DNA of 64,000 nt from contig BGZK01000077.1 in NCBI GenBank assembly GCA_005406025.1, positions 310,001 through 374,000 of the forward strand, in the 5' to 3' direction. The notes under the pieces are model-generated. The model was not told where the DNA came from and did not search any database. It saw only the letters and a list, made by a program, of their open reading frames with translations. This document shows, piece by piece, positions 1 to 10,680 of this stretch (positions are counted from its first letter, which is position 1; every line of letters begins with the position of its first letter). Made by a program: the position numbers and the translations under genes. This DNA is from Eumeta japonica. Lineage: Eukaryota > Arthropoda > Insecta > Lepidoptera > Psychidae.

Positions 1-60
1 TTTTTTTTTATAGCGGCAATAGAAATACATCATATGTGAAAATTTCAACTATCTGACTAT

Positions 61-165
61 CGCGGTTCATGAGATACAACCTGGTGACAGAAAGACGGAC
101 GGACAGCGGAGTCTTAGTAATAGGGTCCCTTTTTTTTACCCTTTGAGTACGGAACCCTAAAAAGA
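61..165. repeat. RTE-like LINE 3' tail fragment
   Basis: The stretch contains the run of GGAC/GACGG units followed by a 'gggtccc' block, a T-rich tract and a 'acggaaccctaaaa' end. This pattern of 'rounding' nucleotides around GTCCGTC and GGAACCCTA is typical of abundant lepidopteran LINE tails. Related stretches occur near 32430-32560 and 62716-62830 in this window. No coding part is visible. Family assignment is from memory of the pattern, not a search. Confidence 0.5.
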
Positions 166-360
166 AATATTGTAGATACAAATAATATTTGTTTGATACT
201 ATTTGTTATGAAATCTCATGAATTTTTTATAACACTCTTTCCATCGTAAGATAGGTATTTAATTTATAAGTTAATTTACATCTTATTACATACATGATAT
301 ATATCTCATATTAATTGTCATATGCAATATTAGATGCTTAAAAGGGCAATTTTAATCTAC

Positions 361-918
361 TAGTCTAAGATCCGGCATTAGAAAAATATACCCTCATCTG
401 TTAATTGAATCAAATAAAGTTTTAAAGGTAGATAACAGTATTACAAATTTATGAGCACAATGTCTGCCGCCGTAGTCTTGCTGCTATTAAAATTAATCAA
501 TTAATTAATAATTAATTTTTTGCTTCTTATGTTAATTGCATATCGCAAGTACAAAACTTTCGAATATGTTGTTTTACACCTCGTTACAATAGACAGCGAC
601 CTCTATGACTGCTACAGCTACCTGTAGCCAGGTGTAAACAGGTAAATAAACCGAACTTATTTCCCTCATATGTTAATTAAAAAATATGAACACTTATGTA
701 AAGTTTACAAAATTCTAAATATATATAAAACTGGCAGTTACTCTGAAATTATTTGCAGCCTACATAAAGAAAAAATAAGTAATAAGTGTTAATAGCAGCA
801 GGACTACGGTGGCAGACATTGTTCTCATAAATTTATAATATTGTTATCTTTCCTTAAAGCATTATTTGATTCAATTAACAAATGAGAGTATATTTTTCTA
901 ATGCCGGATCTTAGACTA
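361..918. mobile_element. Fold-back element with ~130-bp inverted arms
   Basis: The left arm (361 to about 490) starts TAGTCTAAGATCCGGCATTA. It returns as its reverse complement in the right arm (about 790-918), which ends in TAATGCCGGATCTTAGACTA. The arms match with scattered substitutions over about 130 bp and enclose an AT-rich non-coding centre of roughly 300 bp. Both arms contain a CTGCTGCTATTAA block and a GTCTGCC block. There is no ORF, so this is a non-autonomous fold-back/MITE-type element. The divergence between arms implies that it is old. No convincing target duplication was identified. Confidence 0.75.
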
Positions 919-2735
919 TACGTTAAATACTAAATTCAACTGATATACAACTAACAACATAAAAACGATCAACATAATTCGATATGGAGTAATACTTTAT
1001 TCGTCAATATAACTTCACAAATATAATCTATTATATAAACAAAAATAAAATGATTACTGTAGCCTTTGGAAAGTAGACATGTACCATCGCTGACCTTTCT
1101 GTAGCCCTTTTTATGATATATTGTTTCTTGGCATATTATTTTTATGTATCTCACATAGCTTACCTTCTTTTTATAGTGTAAGAACCAAAATTACGACTTT
1201 ATTACTAAATATCAACTTAGCACTGTTTTCGAAAACTAAATTTGCATGTATTATACCTATGAATATTTTGAAAAAATCTCTAAATGATAATATAAATCAT
1301 ATTAAAATTCATTGTTTTGTTTAAAATACCTAATAACACAAACATATAAACAAATGCTAATAACAAATGTGGTCATTGATCTATAGAAAGAGAAGATGCA
1401 CAGTAAATAACTGCTAAAACAAGCCATTTAGCACTCACTGCATTAAGTGTAGTTTCGTCGTACCTTCTGCTACGACATCGAAGTGCCCTGTTAAAAAATG
1501 CAAAATAACACATAAAAAGATATGAAAAAGGATGGTATTCCTTATTTTGGATAAGATAGGTGCTCAATTAAGTATTATAATGAATATTCAATGAGTATTT
1601 TATATTTCTTCACTTATAGTTGCATCGATAGCTGAGACGCAAACCGACTTAAAAAAATAGACCAAAGCAACACCGGTCTCGTATTATTTGTTTTATATTT
1701 ATGCAAATCTTAAAATAACCTGTACAGGGAAGTTATACAATAGATTGATCCTGTCTCAAAAAAATTGTTTTTTGAATTTGTTTTTTAGCAAATTATATAT
1801 AAGTATAACGTTCGTCAAAAATATGTTAATATTTAATTAATCATTGCACTATTTTATTATACAAATAACAAGAAAGTTTCATACTACTACATTCTATAAT
1901 ACTTTAGAAATTATCAAGTTCTTTCGTGTACATTTTCACCAACATTATAAAATAAAGGTTTATGGTATTTTTAAACTTGAAAATTAACCTTTATTATGAG
2001 AAAAATATAGCATGATTCTTTTCATACATTCAATCAAAAAAGTTGTAACACTCCATTTTGCCTTGTTTTAGAACAGCACGTGTGAATTGTAAAAGAATAG
2101 GACTTATTGTCTTTCAATAATAAAGTGATCTTCACTCGTTCTCTTTGCATTTAAAAATGAACCTCATGTACGACATTTCGGTTGAAATATTAAATGATAA
2201 ATAATGTTCTTTTCCCTTCTTTTTCTTTGGCCCTGTAAAATAGTATCACAAAATGTGAGACAGAGAGAAAATGTACATTTTAAAGCCATTTTTCGGTATC
2301 GATATTGTACGTGACGATGTATCTTCTCTTTTTTATATGTACATCTATGACTGTGGTTTATATTGTTTATAGAAAATGCATTTTGTGCAGTTTTCAGTTT
2401 AAATGCACTTCTAGTGTATATTTTTACCTTTCTGTGATCTCCATTTGTATTCTACCACTCCTTGTTCATTCAGTTTACCGCTCTCTTTCTGTGAGCTTAC
2501 CATTCGTTCAAGATTTACATACCTTTTTGTTCTGTGTATTTGTTAGTAAATGAAATCTGTGCTCACAGAAAAAAAAAAATGTGGTCTATGGTTCTATGTT
2601 ACAGAATGAAATTGGAAATCTTACTTTGAACGTATTTTTATTAAAAATATTTATTAAGTAAAAATATTTGCTTAATTGTTTTATTGAAAAATTACTGTTG
2701 CATGAAATAATTCTGTGCAATAGAAATAAGTAATT
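919..2735. other. Intergenic, no gene recognised
   Basis: AT-rich sequence between the fold-back element and the FKBP2-like gene. Short ORFs on both strands have no recognisable motifs. The promoter of the FKBP2-like gene should lie in the last few hundred bases, but no clear TATA or initiator element was assigned. Confidence 0.5.
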
Positions 2736-3481
2736 ATGCACAATTCATTATTATGGGTGCTCGTAATGTACTTGTTTTTAATTACTGTATCACCTAATTC
2801 TACCCCTAAAAAATTACAAATTGGAGTTAAAAAAAGACCAGCTGAGTGTCCAATGAAAACCAAAAAGGGTGATTTACTTCACATGCACTATACGGTTGGT
2901 ATTTTGTTTGCGCTTCCACACTTATCAATGAAGTTTCATTGCTTATAAAGTTGATAAAACAGCTACATACTTTCAATTCTTATTTCATTTTATTTTGTAG
3001 AGTACTCGTTCAACCCAAGTATTCTACTCAATTATTTATTTATTTTTTTGTAATAATTAACAAGTTTTTAACACATCTTAAGCTGTCATATAACACAATT
3101 TTTATCCATGTATGAGAAAATGGATGGCAAGAGCTACAAGCACATTGTGTTTGTCTTATAACCCCATTGTCCAATTCTTGTTTAAATTAATATATTTTAT
3201 GTATCGAATTTACTTCACTTCAGGGTACTTTGGAAGATGGCACTGAATTTGACAGTTCTATACCTAGAGGTCAACCTTTAACATTTACGCTGGGTTCAGG
3301 TCAAGTGATAAAAGGTTGGGATCAAGGTCTCTTAGCTATGTGTGAAGGTGAACAAAGGAAGCTTGTTATACCACCAGACCTAGCATATGGAGAAGCTGGA
3401 GCACCTCCAAAAATACCAAAATCAGCAACTTTAACATTTCATGTCGAGCTTATTAAAATAGAAAGAAATGATGAACTTTAA
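2736..3481 (+). CDS. FKBP2: FKBP2-like ER peptidyl-prolyl isomerase
   Basis: Peptidyl-prolyl cis-trans isomerase of the FK506-binding family, acting on proline bonds of client proteins in the ER lumen. Two exons: 2736-2894 and 3224-3481, joined in phase at GT (2895) and AG (3222-3223), giving 138 residues; human FKBP2 has 142. Residues 1 to about 20 form a hydrophobic signal peptide. The segment [15 protein letters not shown] is followed by the FKBP fold: [15 protein letters not shown] across the splice junction, [11 protein letters not shown] (the active-site tryptophan) and APPKIP in the 80s-loop region. The protein ends in NDEL, an HDEL/KDEL-like ER retrieval signal. The ATG at 2736 is supported because it creates the signal peptide. 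A possible poly(A) signal AATAAA lies at 3609-3614. Identification is strong: family, exon phase, leader and tail all agree. Confidence 0.95.
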
Positions 3482-4140
3482 TATATTTTTCTCTACATAT
3501 TTGTAATTGTATTTCAATTAATTTTGATTTCTTGTTTAAAATTACAGAGAACACAAATTTATTATAAAATATATAAATTATTAAATTTTTTTTTTTTAAT
3601 ATATGAATAATAAATTTTCTACCTTATTCATTTCGTGACAAAATGGACAAATATTAATCTGTATGGCAATTTTAAATAAGTAATTACATTACTTAGAAAT
3701 AAATAAAAAACGGATATGCTGTGTGGTAGTTGGAATGCTAAGAAAATGTTAATTTCAGATGTTCTGCTTTGTTATGTAAAAATCCTTTAACTACAAAATG
3801 CACCTTAAGGATATTTGAATGTTATTAGTTAATAAACTATATTGATTTATATGTCATTGGGTTTCATAATTTAATATCACTATTATGTTGTGTTTTATTT
3901 GTCTGATTTTGATTAGAGCTTTGAAACATTCACATTTTTAGAAAATAACTATGATTAAGTCCAATTAGCTTAAATTTTTTGTGGATTTTTTTCACATTTA
4001 AGATTTTGTTTAGCTTAAGAACTTTGAAATGTGAATATTGAAAATTTTTATAGTTATTTTTCTTCTTTATTTGTCTTCAATGCCTTACTTACTTATCATC
4101 GACATGTAATGTAACATTTTACAAAATAAATATTACAGTA
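3482..4140. other. FKBP2 3' UTR and intergenic spacer
   Basis: AT-rich, with an AATAAA at 3609-3614 that could end the FKBP2-like transcript. No gene is seen in the remainder. Confidence 0.5.
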
Positions 4141-4215
4141 GTCAGGACGGCGGAGCGACGCGAGCCGAGCCGCTCGACGCGAATGGCGAGCGCTCCACCC
4201 AGCTGTTGGTTTTTC
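4141..4215. promoter_or_regulatory. CpG-dense block upstream of the MADF gene
   Basis: About 75 bases of strikingly GC- and CpG-rich sequence (repeated CGACGCGAG/CGAGCCGAGC-type words) inside AT-rich DNA, just before the MADF-coding exon. It could be the promoter/5' UTR of that gene or the terminal region of a DNA transposon that carried it. No matching inverted copy was found in the next 2 kb, so the transposon-end reading is unproven. Confidence 0.35.
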
Positions 4216-4336
4216 GGCGAATCTCTTTGTGCGTTACGTTACAAATCAGTCTACCTGCATATCGCTCTCCGCAAACATTTGTGTATCAGCATTTAAAACC
4301 GAGGGAAATTAAAAATAAAGTTACTGTTATACTAAA

Positions 4337-5060
4337 ATGCAATGGGACAATAACAAAACATTATTTTTTATTAATAATTACCAGAAATGCAAAAAATTAT
4401 CAAATACACAACACCCAGACCATTACAATGAATTTAATAAAAGTGATGCATGGGTTGAATTGTCTCAAGAAATTGATACTGAAGTAGAGGAGTGCAAAAA
4501 TAAAATGACCATCCTATGGGCATCTTTACAAAAAGAGAAGGCCAAAATTAAAAAAAAAACCAGAACTAGAAAAAGTTACTACAAAATGTTGTAATCTGTT
4601 TACATATAAATATTACAATTTTATTGCTTTTTATAAACAATACATAGAATTAAGTTAAATTTATTCCATAATAATTTGTTGCATGTAAACGTAGTAATAC
4701 TATAAAGTGAAAGCCTAATTACTAGACTGATTTCAATTTCTACTTATAATTCGCTCAAAAACGTTTATGTAATGGGAAAAATGAAAGTGTATAAATGTTT
4801 TGCATTCATGTAATTATACTTCAAATTAATGTAAAATTTATAAATAAAAACTTTTTTCGTAAAAATTTTCTTAAAAAATGCTGATGGGAATTTCTTAGGC
4901 TCCAACTAACAATGATAATTTAGTTATTTGCCTTTATATAAACAAATCTTTTTTAGGAGCTGCAAAAATTTACAAAAGTATGTGGTTTGCATTTGCTCCT
5001 ATGCAATTTATTTTGGACAGAGACAAGCCACAAGAAACAACTAATACCGCAAGTATTTAA
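4337..5060 (+). CDS. MADF-domain protein, possibly Harbinger-derived
   Basis: Two exons, 4337-4574 and 4957-5060, join in phase 1 (donor GTTACT, acceptor TTTTTTAG), giving about 113 residues. The N-terminal part matches the MADF (Myb/SANT-like in Adf-1) DNA-binding fold. It has an aromatic-rich first helix (LFFINNYQKC), then HPDHYNEF, then the helix with AWVEL and the third helix with ILWASLQKEKAKIKKK. Exon 2 encodes IYKSMWFAFAPMQFILDRDKP, the block that normally follows MADF. No BESS domain is seen; a donor-like GT at 5053 could lead to a further exon that was not located. The reading frame is open across both exons. PIF/Harbinger transposons carry a MADF/Myb-like gene besides the transposase, and transposase-like remains lie just downstream. 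So this may be an accessory transposon gene, or a host gene. Confidence 0.6.
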
Positions 5061-5520
5061 AAATATCTTTCTTGCTAAACCAGTGATCCTTCCTCCATAA
5101 AATATTCAGCAATTTCTTCACATATTTGTTTTAGTGTTCTTCATGGTCGATTTTCTAAAAGGAAAATGCACATGTTAGGTTCAGTTCATTTCTTCAACTA
5201 CCTGGTCTTACACTTTCTTCTGTGTCACTATTAAAGTCCTTGAAGATGTATAAATACAACAAGATTATTCATTTCTTTTGAGATAATTGTGAAGGTGTGA
5301 TATTGCCATTAAGATTGTGGCCTTTGTAGGTTTGTACTACCTATAGTAATTTTGTTCTAATTACTCAACAAGTTTTATAACAAACACAGCTAGAATTGTT
5401 TATTTGTATCAGATGTTTTATCATTCAATGGTGCATTCAAATCTAGTGCCCTCTGGTTCGTAAACAAAGTTCTTCATCATATAACCACTATCACTTGAGT
5501 TACCCAGGTTAGATTTTTTT
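5061..5520 (-). pseudogene. Decayed PIF/Harbinger transposase C-terminus (tentative)
   Basis: Read on the minus strand, about 5080-5150 encodes TLKQICEEIAEYFMEEGSLV followed by TAG-Gln, where Harbinger transposases normally end with a Trp-Gln. The stop is one base from TGG. An acidic patch (NSDTEESVRPG) lies upstream on the same strand, separated by a possible small intron. Stops and frame breaks interrupt the rest. No catalytic DDE residues are visible. The assignment rests on a short C-terminal resemblance and on the neighbouring MADF gene. Confidence 0.35.
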
Positions 5521-6811
5521 TATAATACTACAGACACATTTTTGGTTCTCTAAACTTACATTATTGCTTGTATTTGTGGCAAATCTGGTAATTTAACACA
5601 AAAATGTTTTACCAATAAATATAAAATCTAAAAGTAATGCGATGCAAGGCGGATATAGTAATTGACAACATAAATAAAGCACATTTTTTTCTTCAAAACT
5701 GATGTTTTTTTTCATATCCAAAAGGACAATTTACTGTAAAGCGCTATATCAATGAAATAAATTTTATTTATTTTATAATAATATAATTTCATTTAAATTT
5801 GCTCAAAATAATGCTAATGCATTTTACATAATACATCACAGATAATAAACTATATGGCAGTTACAGTACATATCAGGAGTTTTTCAGTTAGGACAGTTTT
5901 TTTTCCCAATATTTTGTATCACTAGATGATATTTTAAATTTTTTAACTTTTATACTACTAACAAAGAAATTCGTTATTTTCAACTGTACAGGGGATTGAC
6001 ATAATAAAAGCAGTAATAGCCCAGTAGAACTAAAATCAGTTCACGACATTGGAAAGTTCTTTTGGTAAGTTCTCAACATTTGAAATTTTGTTAATCACTA
6101 TTTCATTGCAAACTAAGTTAGAATTGAATTTATTGAAGTTAATTATATCATTACATAAGAAAAACATTTCAATATCGGCTTTTGGAAAATGCAATAAATA
6201 TGACACTACACATATCACTGGATGGGCAATGTTAATAGAAAGTTTGATTTCCAAAATGGATTCTATCATGACTGAGTCATCTGTCTCCCACAATAAATTA
6301 AGCTTTCCCTTTTAATGAGAAACTATAAAAAAAAATTACTAATTCTTGCTGACAACAGATGACAATACTGTAAATTCAGAAAACAAACATAAAAGAAAAG
6401 ATGCAGAACTGTAAAGTAATAAGGTTCAGTCAGTCCCTTCATATGAATAAGAAACATTGTAAATTTCTATGAACATGTAAGAATTTGTAAATACTACAAA
6501 ATAGTTTTTTTTTTTTTAATATTCTACATTGAAAATACTAAACAAGAACTCCAAATATTTAGAAATCAACGGCAATCCAAAACAAAATTAATGTACATTA
6601 GAAAATAATTTTAATAGTTTATCAAAATCACTTAGCATGAAACGAATTTTATTTTAAGAATACCTATGAACAATGTATGCTCAAGAAAACTGGTTTCTTT
6701 TAAATAATATTTTCTTATTAGCATATAAATATAGAAAATATTGCTAAACATAGACAATACCGAAAAACAAGTATGTTTGTAATGTGGAGTCATCATTTCC
6801 ATATTACAAAT
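5521..6811. other. Intergenic, no gene recognised
   Basis: AT-rich. Two overlapping ORFs of about 85 residues on opposite strands at 6036-6315 are both without recognisable motifs or splice support. The last ten bases (6812-6821, just beyond) are the left target-site copy of the LINE insertion. Confidence 0.45.
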
Positions 6812-6821
6812 ATATCAATAA
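6812..6821. repeat. Target-site duplication of LINE, left copy
   Basis: ATATCAATAA, identical to 10200-10209 on the other side of the LINE. Confidence 0.8.
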
Positions 6822-9800
6822 TTTTTTTTCCCTCTTGCGGCGAGGAGGAGGTAAAAACATGTATAACGCACACCTGTGCGCCCGTGCACGCGGGTGGTGT
6901 GCGGAGCTGAAACCCACTAAAAAAGACCCCCTGCAAAAATGACTGGTCGGGAAGTGCTGTTAGCTGAAATACTGTGATAGCTTCAACGAACGCGGCCGGA
7001 CAGCACACGTAGGTGCCGACGGCGTGTGACATGCCCTATGGGTGATTCCTTAAGGGATCGCCTCTCGACATAGGATGTCACTGAACATCAACATGGGTCG
7101 GGTCCATTTGATCTACCCGGCACGGAGGCAGCCCGGTGAAATAGGGTGATATTATTGCCTGACTAAACCTAGTCAGTCATTTGTGTTTTTGACTTCCATG
7201 AGGCTTTCTACTGCCGCTGTAAGAGCGTCAGGTGCATCGGTAAGTACATTCCATGGCCTACGGATAAAATGATAGGGTTGAGGTGGCTCATATGAGACTG
7301 CCGAGTGAAGGAGCGCATTGGGATGCGATTCCGCGATGTCGAAGAACCGCTTAGATGCGTTCTTCATAAATTTGCCTATAGTAGGGAGTTCTAAATCCCT
7401 ATGAAGTATTGAATTACAATGCGTCCGTGGCATCTCTACAGAAATTATTCTGTATTACTTAAGGTGGCGTAACGTGCCTTAGAAAGGTCATGTATCAAAA
7501 TTAGTTGGAGGGGCAAATGAAAGGTAAAGATTTCTCACAAAAGAAACAAAAATACTTTCATTAAATTAAAATAAATATTAATTGATTATAAGTTTCTCCT
7601 AGAAATTCAGCTATCCAAACAATTCATATTAAATATACACTTTTCTTATCTTTTTTCGGCAAAATGATTTATTAAATCATCTAGCTGAAGACGATTTCAG
7701 TTTTTCTAAAATTTCTGCCTTTATAGACAATAGTGAGTAGCACAAAGTACATTTGTATTTAAGGAAAGTGAGTAGTCTGATAGCCGTTTCTGTCCCATCG
7801 AAGTCCTTAGGTAATTTTTTTCAGAAAAAAAATATTGCTTTTTTTTACTTTTGTCATTTCTGAAGTGAAAATTATATAGGCTCGTTTGACAGTTTTTATG
7901 TTTTTTTTCTAGGAAGCACGAGATTAAGTGATATCGTGGATAGCATTTTACTAATTTTTGCTTGCAGACGTTACGGACTTCTGTTGCCCGGGGACCTCGT
8001 ATCATCGATATGACTAATACGGCAGCTACGCCCCTGCTTGGAGTCTGTCAAGTGTTTTTGGGGTGGCATGAGCGAAAATGGGAGACGCATATGTCATCGC
8101 CGTCCATAAGCACATTTTATACATAGTGCGCTTATTGCGCAGCGACAATTTACTTTTGCTACCAAGCATGATGTCGAGGCGTCTTCGATAAAACACTTTT
8201 TCTAACGCGCTCGATATGATCTTTGAAGTGAGGACTTCTATCGAGCGTGACTCCTAGGTATTTATAATTGAATTGCCACGGAATGTTCGCGTTCAACATT
8301 CGAAGGCATTCTAAGTCGATAATTTTTTGACTTCCACGATTGTTATATTTGAATTGTATAGCGGCTGACTTACCAGGGTTAACCTCGATCTTCCAGGTTC
8401 AGAAGCATCGGACCAGCTCATCAAGCCAGCCCCAGTCCCAGGTGGGGAGTTGGTTTTTCGTACCTTGCACTGTAATACAGCGCCGTATCGTTCACGAATA
8501 GCACGAGTTGGACGCCTGACGTCGGACGCGGGTTATCTTTTGTGTATACGGAGTACAGCGTGTAGGAGTAGAGCGCGAGAGGGTGAAGCCTTGAGGAACT
8601 CCTGCTCTAATTAGTCGTCCAGTCGAATGTGTGTACTCGGGTCTAAGAACAAAATACCTATTATTGACGTAGCTATGCATAATGTGAATGAGGCAATCTG
8701 ATACTTCAAGAGTGTGAAGTTTGTTAATAAGACCTGCGTGCCATACCCTATCGAAGGCCGTAACTACATCGAAAAAACAGTTGCGGTTTTTTCCTTAGTT
8801 TTAAAGCCCTCGATAATGTATTCAACTAGACAGAAGGCTTGCTGAGGACATGAATATATAAAGCGAAAACCAAACTGTTCATCTATAATAAGACCATTTC
8901 CGAGAAGGTGATGACTTACATGAGTTTTGAAAATTTTACCTAGATCTCTCAGGAGGCTGATAGGTCTGTAACTGGCAGGGAGATCGCGAGAGTTCCCGGG
9001 TTTATGAATATCTATTACCTCTGCCTCCTTTCAGATATAGGTAGAAACAAGGAAATGCATTTGATAGCTTTATTGCTAATACCATCGAGGCCCGGTGCCT
9101 TTTTGGTTTTAAGAGATTTAATCACTTCGCTGAGAGAGACGGGAGGCAGATCATTTTTGGGTTCGAGGGAGGCTTTGTGCCGGGCCTCTCCCTCGATGCG
9201 ATGTATGTATAAAGTGTCATGCGGAGTGAAAGCGTGAGAGCATTAGGATTCTATACTATCCGCTAGGCAGTTCGCTATCTCCGCCTCATCTAGGACAATC
9301 TGATTTTTTAAGAGGCGGTATAGGAATGTACCCTCATATTTGAGCGCCAAAACGCTTCGTGCGTGGGTGTGATTTCCTACATGACATCGCTCCAGTTCTC
9401 GTTTCGGAGCTCTTGAATGCGAGCCCTCACTTGGCGTTGTAGGACTCGTGCTCTGGATCTATATTCTGTAGTAGGATATGCGCTCGCGCAGCGCAAAGCT
9501 GCATTTTTTGCCCTTAGCAATTGGAAAACATCGGCAGGAAGCTTCTGGTAGTCCGAGGACGCTGGAACCTCCCTCACGTTGTTCCCGACTACTGTTATGA
9601 CGTGGTTGGTAAGGGCACCTATGGCGAAGTCGATTTCGTCAGTTGTATTTATGTAATCGGGAATGCTATTTAGAGAGGGACTGTCGATTTACTCAACTGC
9701 GATCGACACTCTCTTTCAGTTTGTGATGTTTATGGTTGGATTGGGACTCCCACCGGCGGGAGTGCCCATCTTTAATAAGACCGGTAGGTGGTCTGAATCG

Positions 9801-10199
9801 AGACGTGAAGTATCTGGATACAGCTCACGTTAAGCGCGATGCTTTTAATTACGGCATTATCCATCGTGGAGGGTCTGTTACAGGGATCGCCGGGGTAGTA
9901 AGTTGACGTAGAGAGCGCAATAATTTAGAAGTCTAGTTAGTCCTCAAGTCGTAAGTAACTTTGTTTCCATCATAACTGGCAACGGAACGTCCCCACCTGG
10001 GGTTTTTACAATTTAAATTGCCAAAAAAGATGACGGCATCGCCTAGAGCGTGGAGAGCTTCGAGGTCGTTTCGGAGCAACTCTGGTGGCCGGGAGGTAGA
10101 CCGAGATTATGACAAAATGTACCGTGGCCCATCGTAGCAAGTCTATGGCCCATCTGTAGCTTCAATATTAATAAGAGGTGGAATGTCAATTGGACAACA
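6822..10199 (-). mobile_element. 5'-truncated Jockey-type LINE, dead copy
   Basis: Non-LTR retrotransposon in reverse orientation. Minus-strand blocks occur in LINE order. The endonuclease end lies near 9990-10050 (NLNCKNPRWG) and 9835-9905 (YPGDPCNRPST). A linker is at 9377-9577. The reverse transcriptase has RAGVPQG near 8590-8620. The C-terminal tail is at 7173-7433 (HRDLELPTIGKFMKNASKRF, SHPNALL). Many stops and frameshifts separate them, so it is not functional. The minus-strand 3' end is an A8 tract (plus-strand T8, 6822-6829). ATATCAATAA is present immediately outside both ends, at 6812-6821 and 10200-10209, a clear 10-bp target duplication. The 5' end is truncated within the endonuclease domain, as is usual after target-primed reverse transcription. 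Confidence 0.88.
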
Positions 10200-10209
10200 A
10201 TATCAATAA
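10200..10209. repeat. Target-site duplication of LINE, right copy
   Basis: ATATCAATAA, identical to 6812-6821. It touches the left edge of the 473-bp repeat that follows. Confidence 0.8.
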
Positions 10210-10680
10210 AAATTTGGTTGCCTGTAAAGTCGGTATACGGGCGAAAGTTTTACGTGACAACGACTTTGAATGGTAAAATCATTTTAATGTGAATATTCAT
10301 TCGTATAGTAGGAAGAAGGATGAAATAATAGTAACAATTTAAAACATTTATTTATACAAAGAATTATATTTAAAACATTAATTTATACAAAGAATCTCGC
10401 ACTGAATTTCATATTAACAAAATTTTATTTTTACCTTTACACATACATACGTATTTATATACAAATATACATACAATAACTTGCAATACATTTGCAAGCT
10501 ATGCACTAATTCTCTAGTGCTGCGCGCGCGGCAGACCGATCATAGTTGAGTGGGAGAGAGACGCAAGGCATTCGGCGGGCCTCTCTCTCGTTCGGTGACT
10601 CATCGTTACGTTACCGAGCGTTACACTTTTTCAAAGTGACTCCCAGCCGCAACCTAATTTAAGACGTTGTCACGTCAAAA
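10208..10680 (+). repeat. 473-bp dispersed element, copy 1
   Basis: Almost identical to 33828-34290 in the same orientation. By eye the only differences are an 8-nt indel in a CG-repeat (near 10520) and a 2-nt indel in a GA-repeat (near 10555). Near the left end is TTTTACGTGACAACG and at the right end CGTTGTCACGTCAAAA, an imperfect inverted pair of about 15 bp, suggesting a DNA-transposon-derived MITE. The left end carries about 40 extra bases outside this pair. An internal direct duplication (AAAACATT.ATTTATACAAAGAA) is present. It has no ORF. The near-identity implies recent spread. Confidence 0.85.

Noticed and set aside
6036..6315. Overlapping ~85-residue ORFs on both strands
   Set aside because: Neither shows a motif or splice context; overlap on opposite strands suggests chance.
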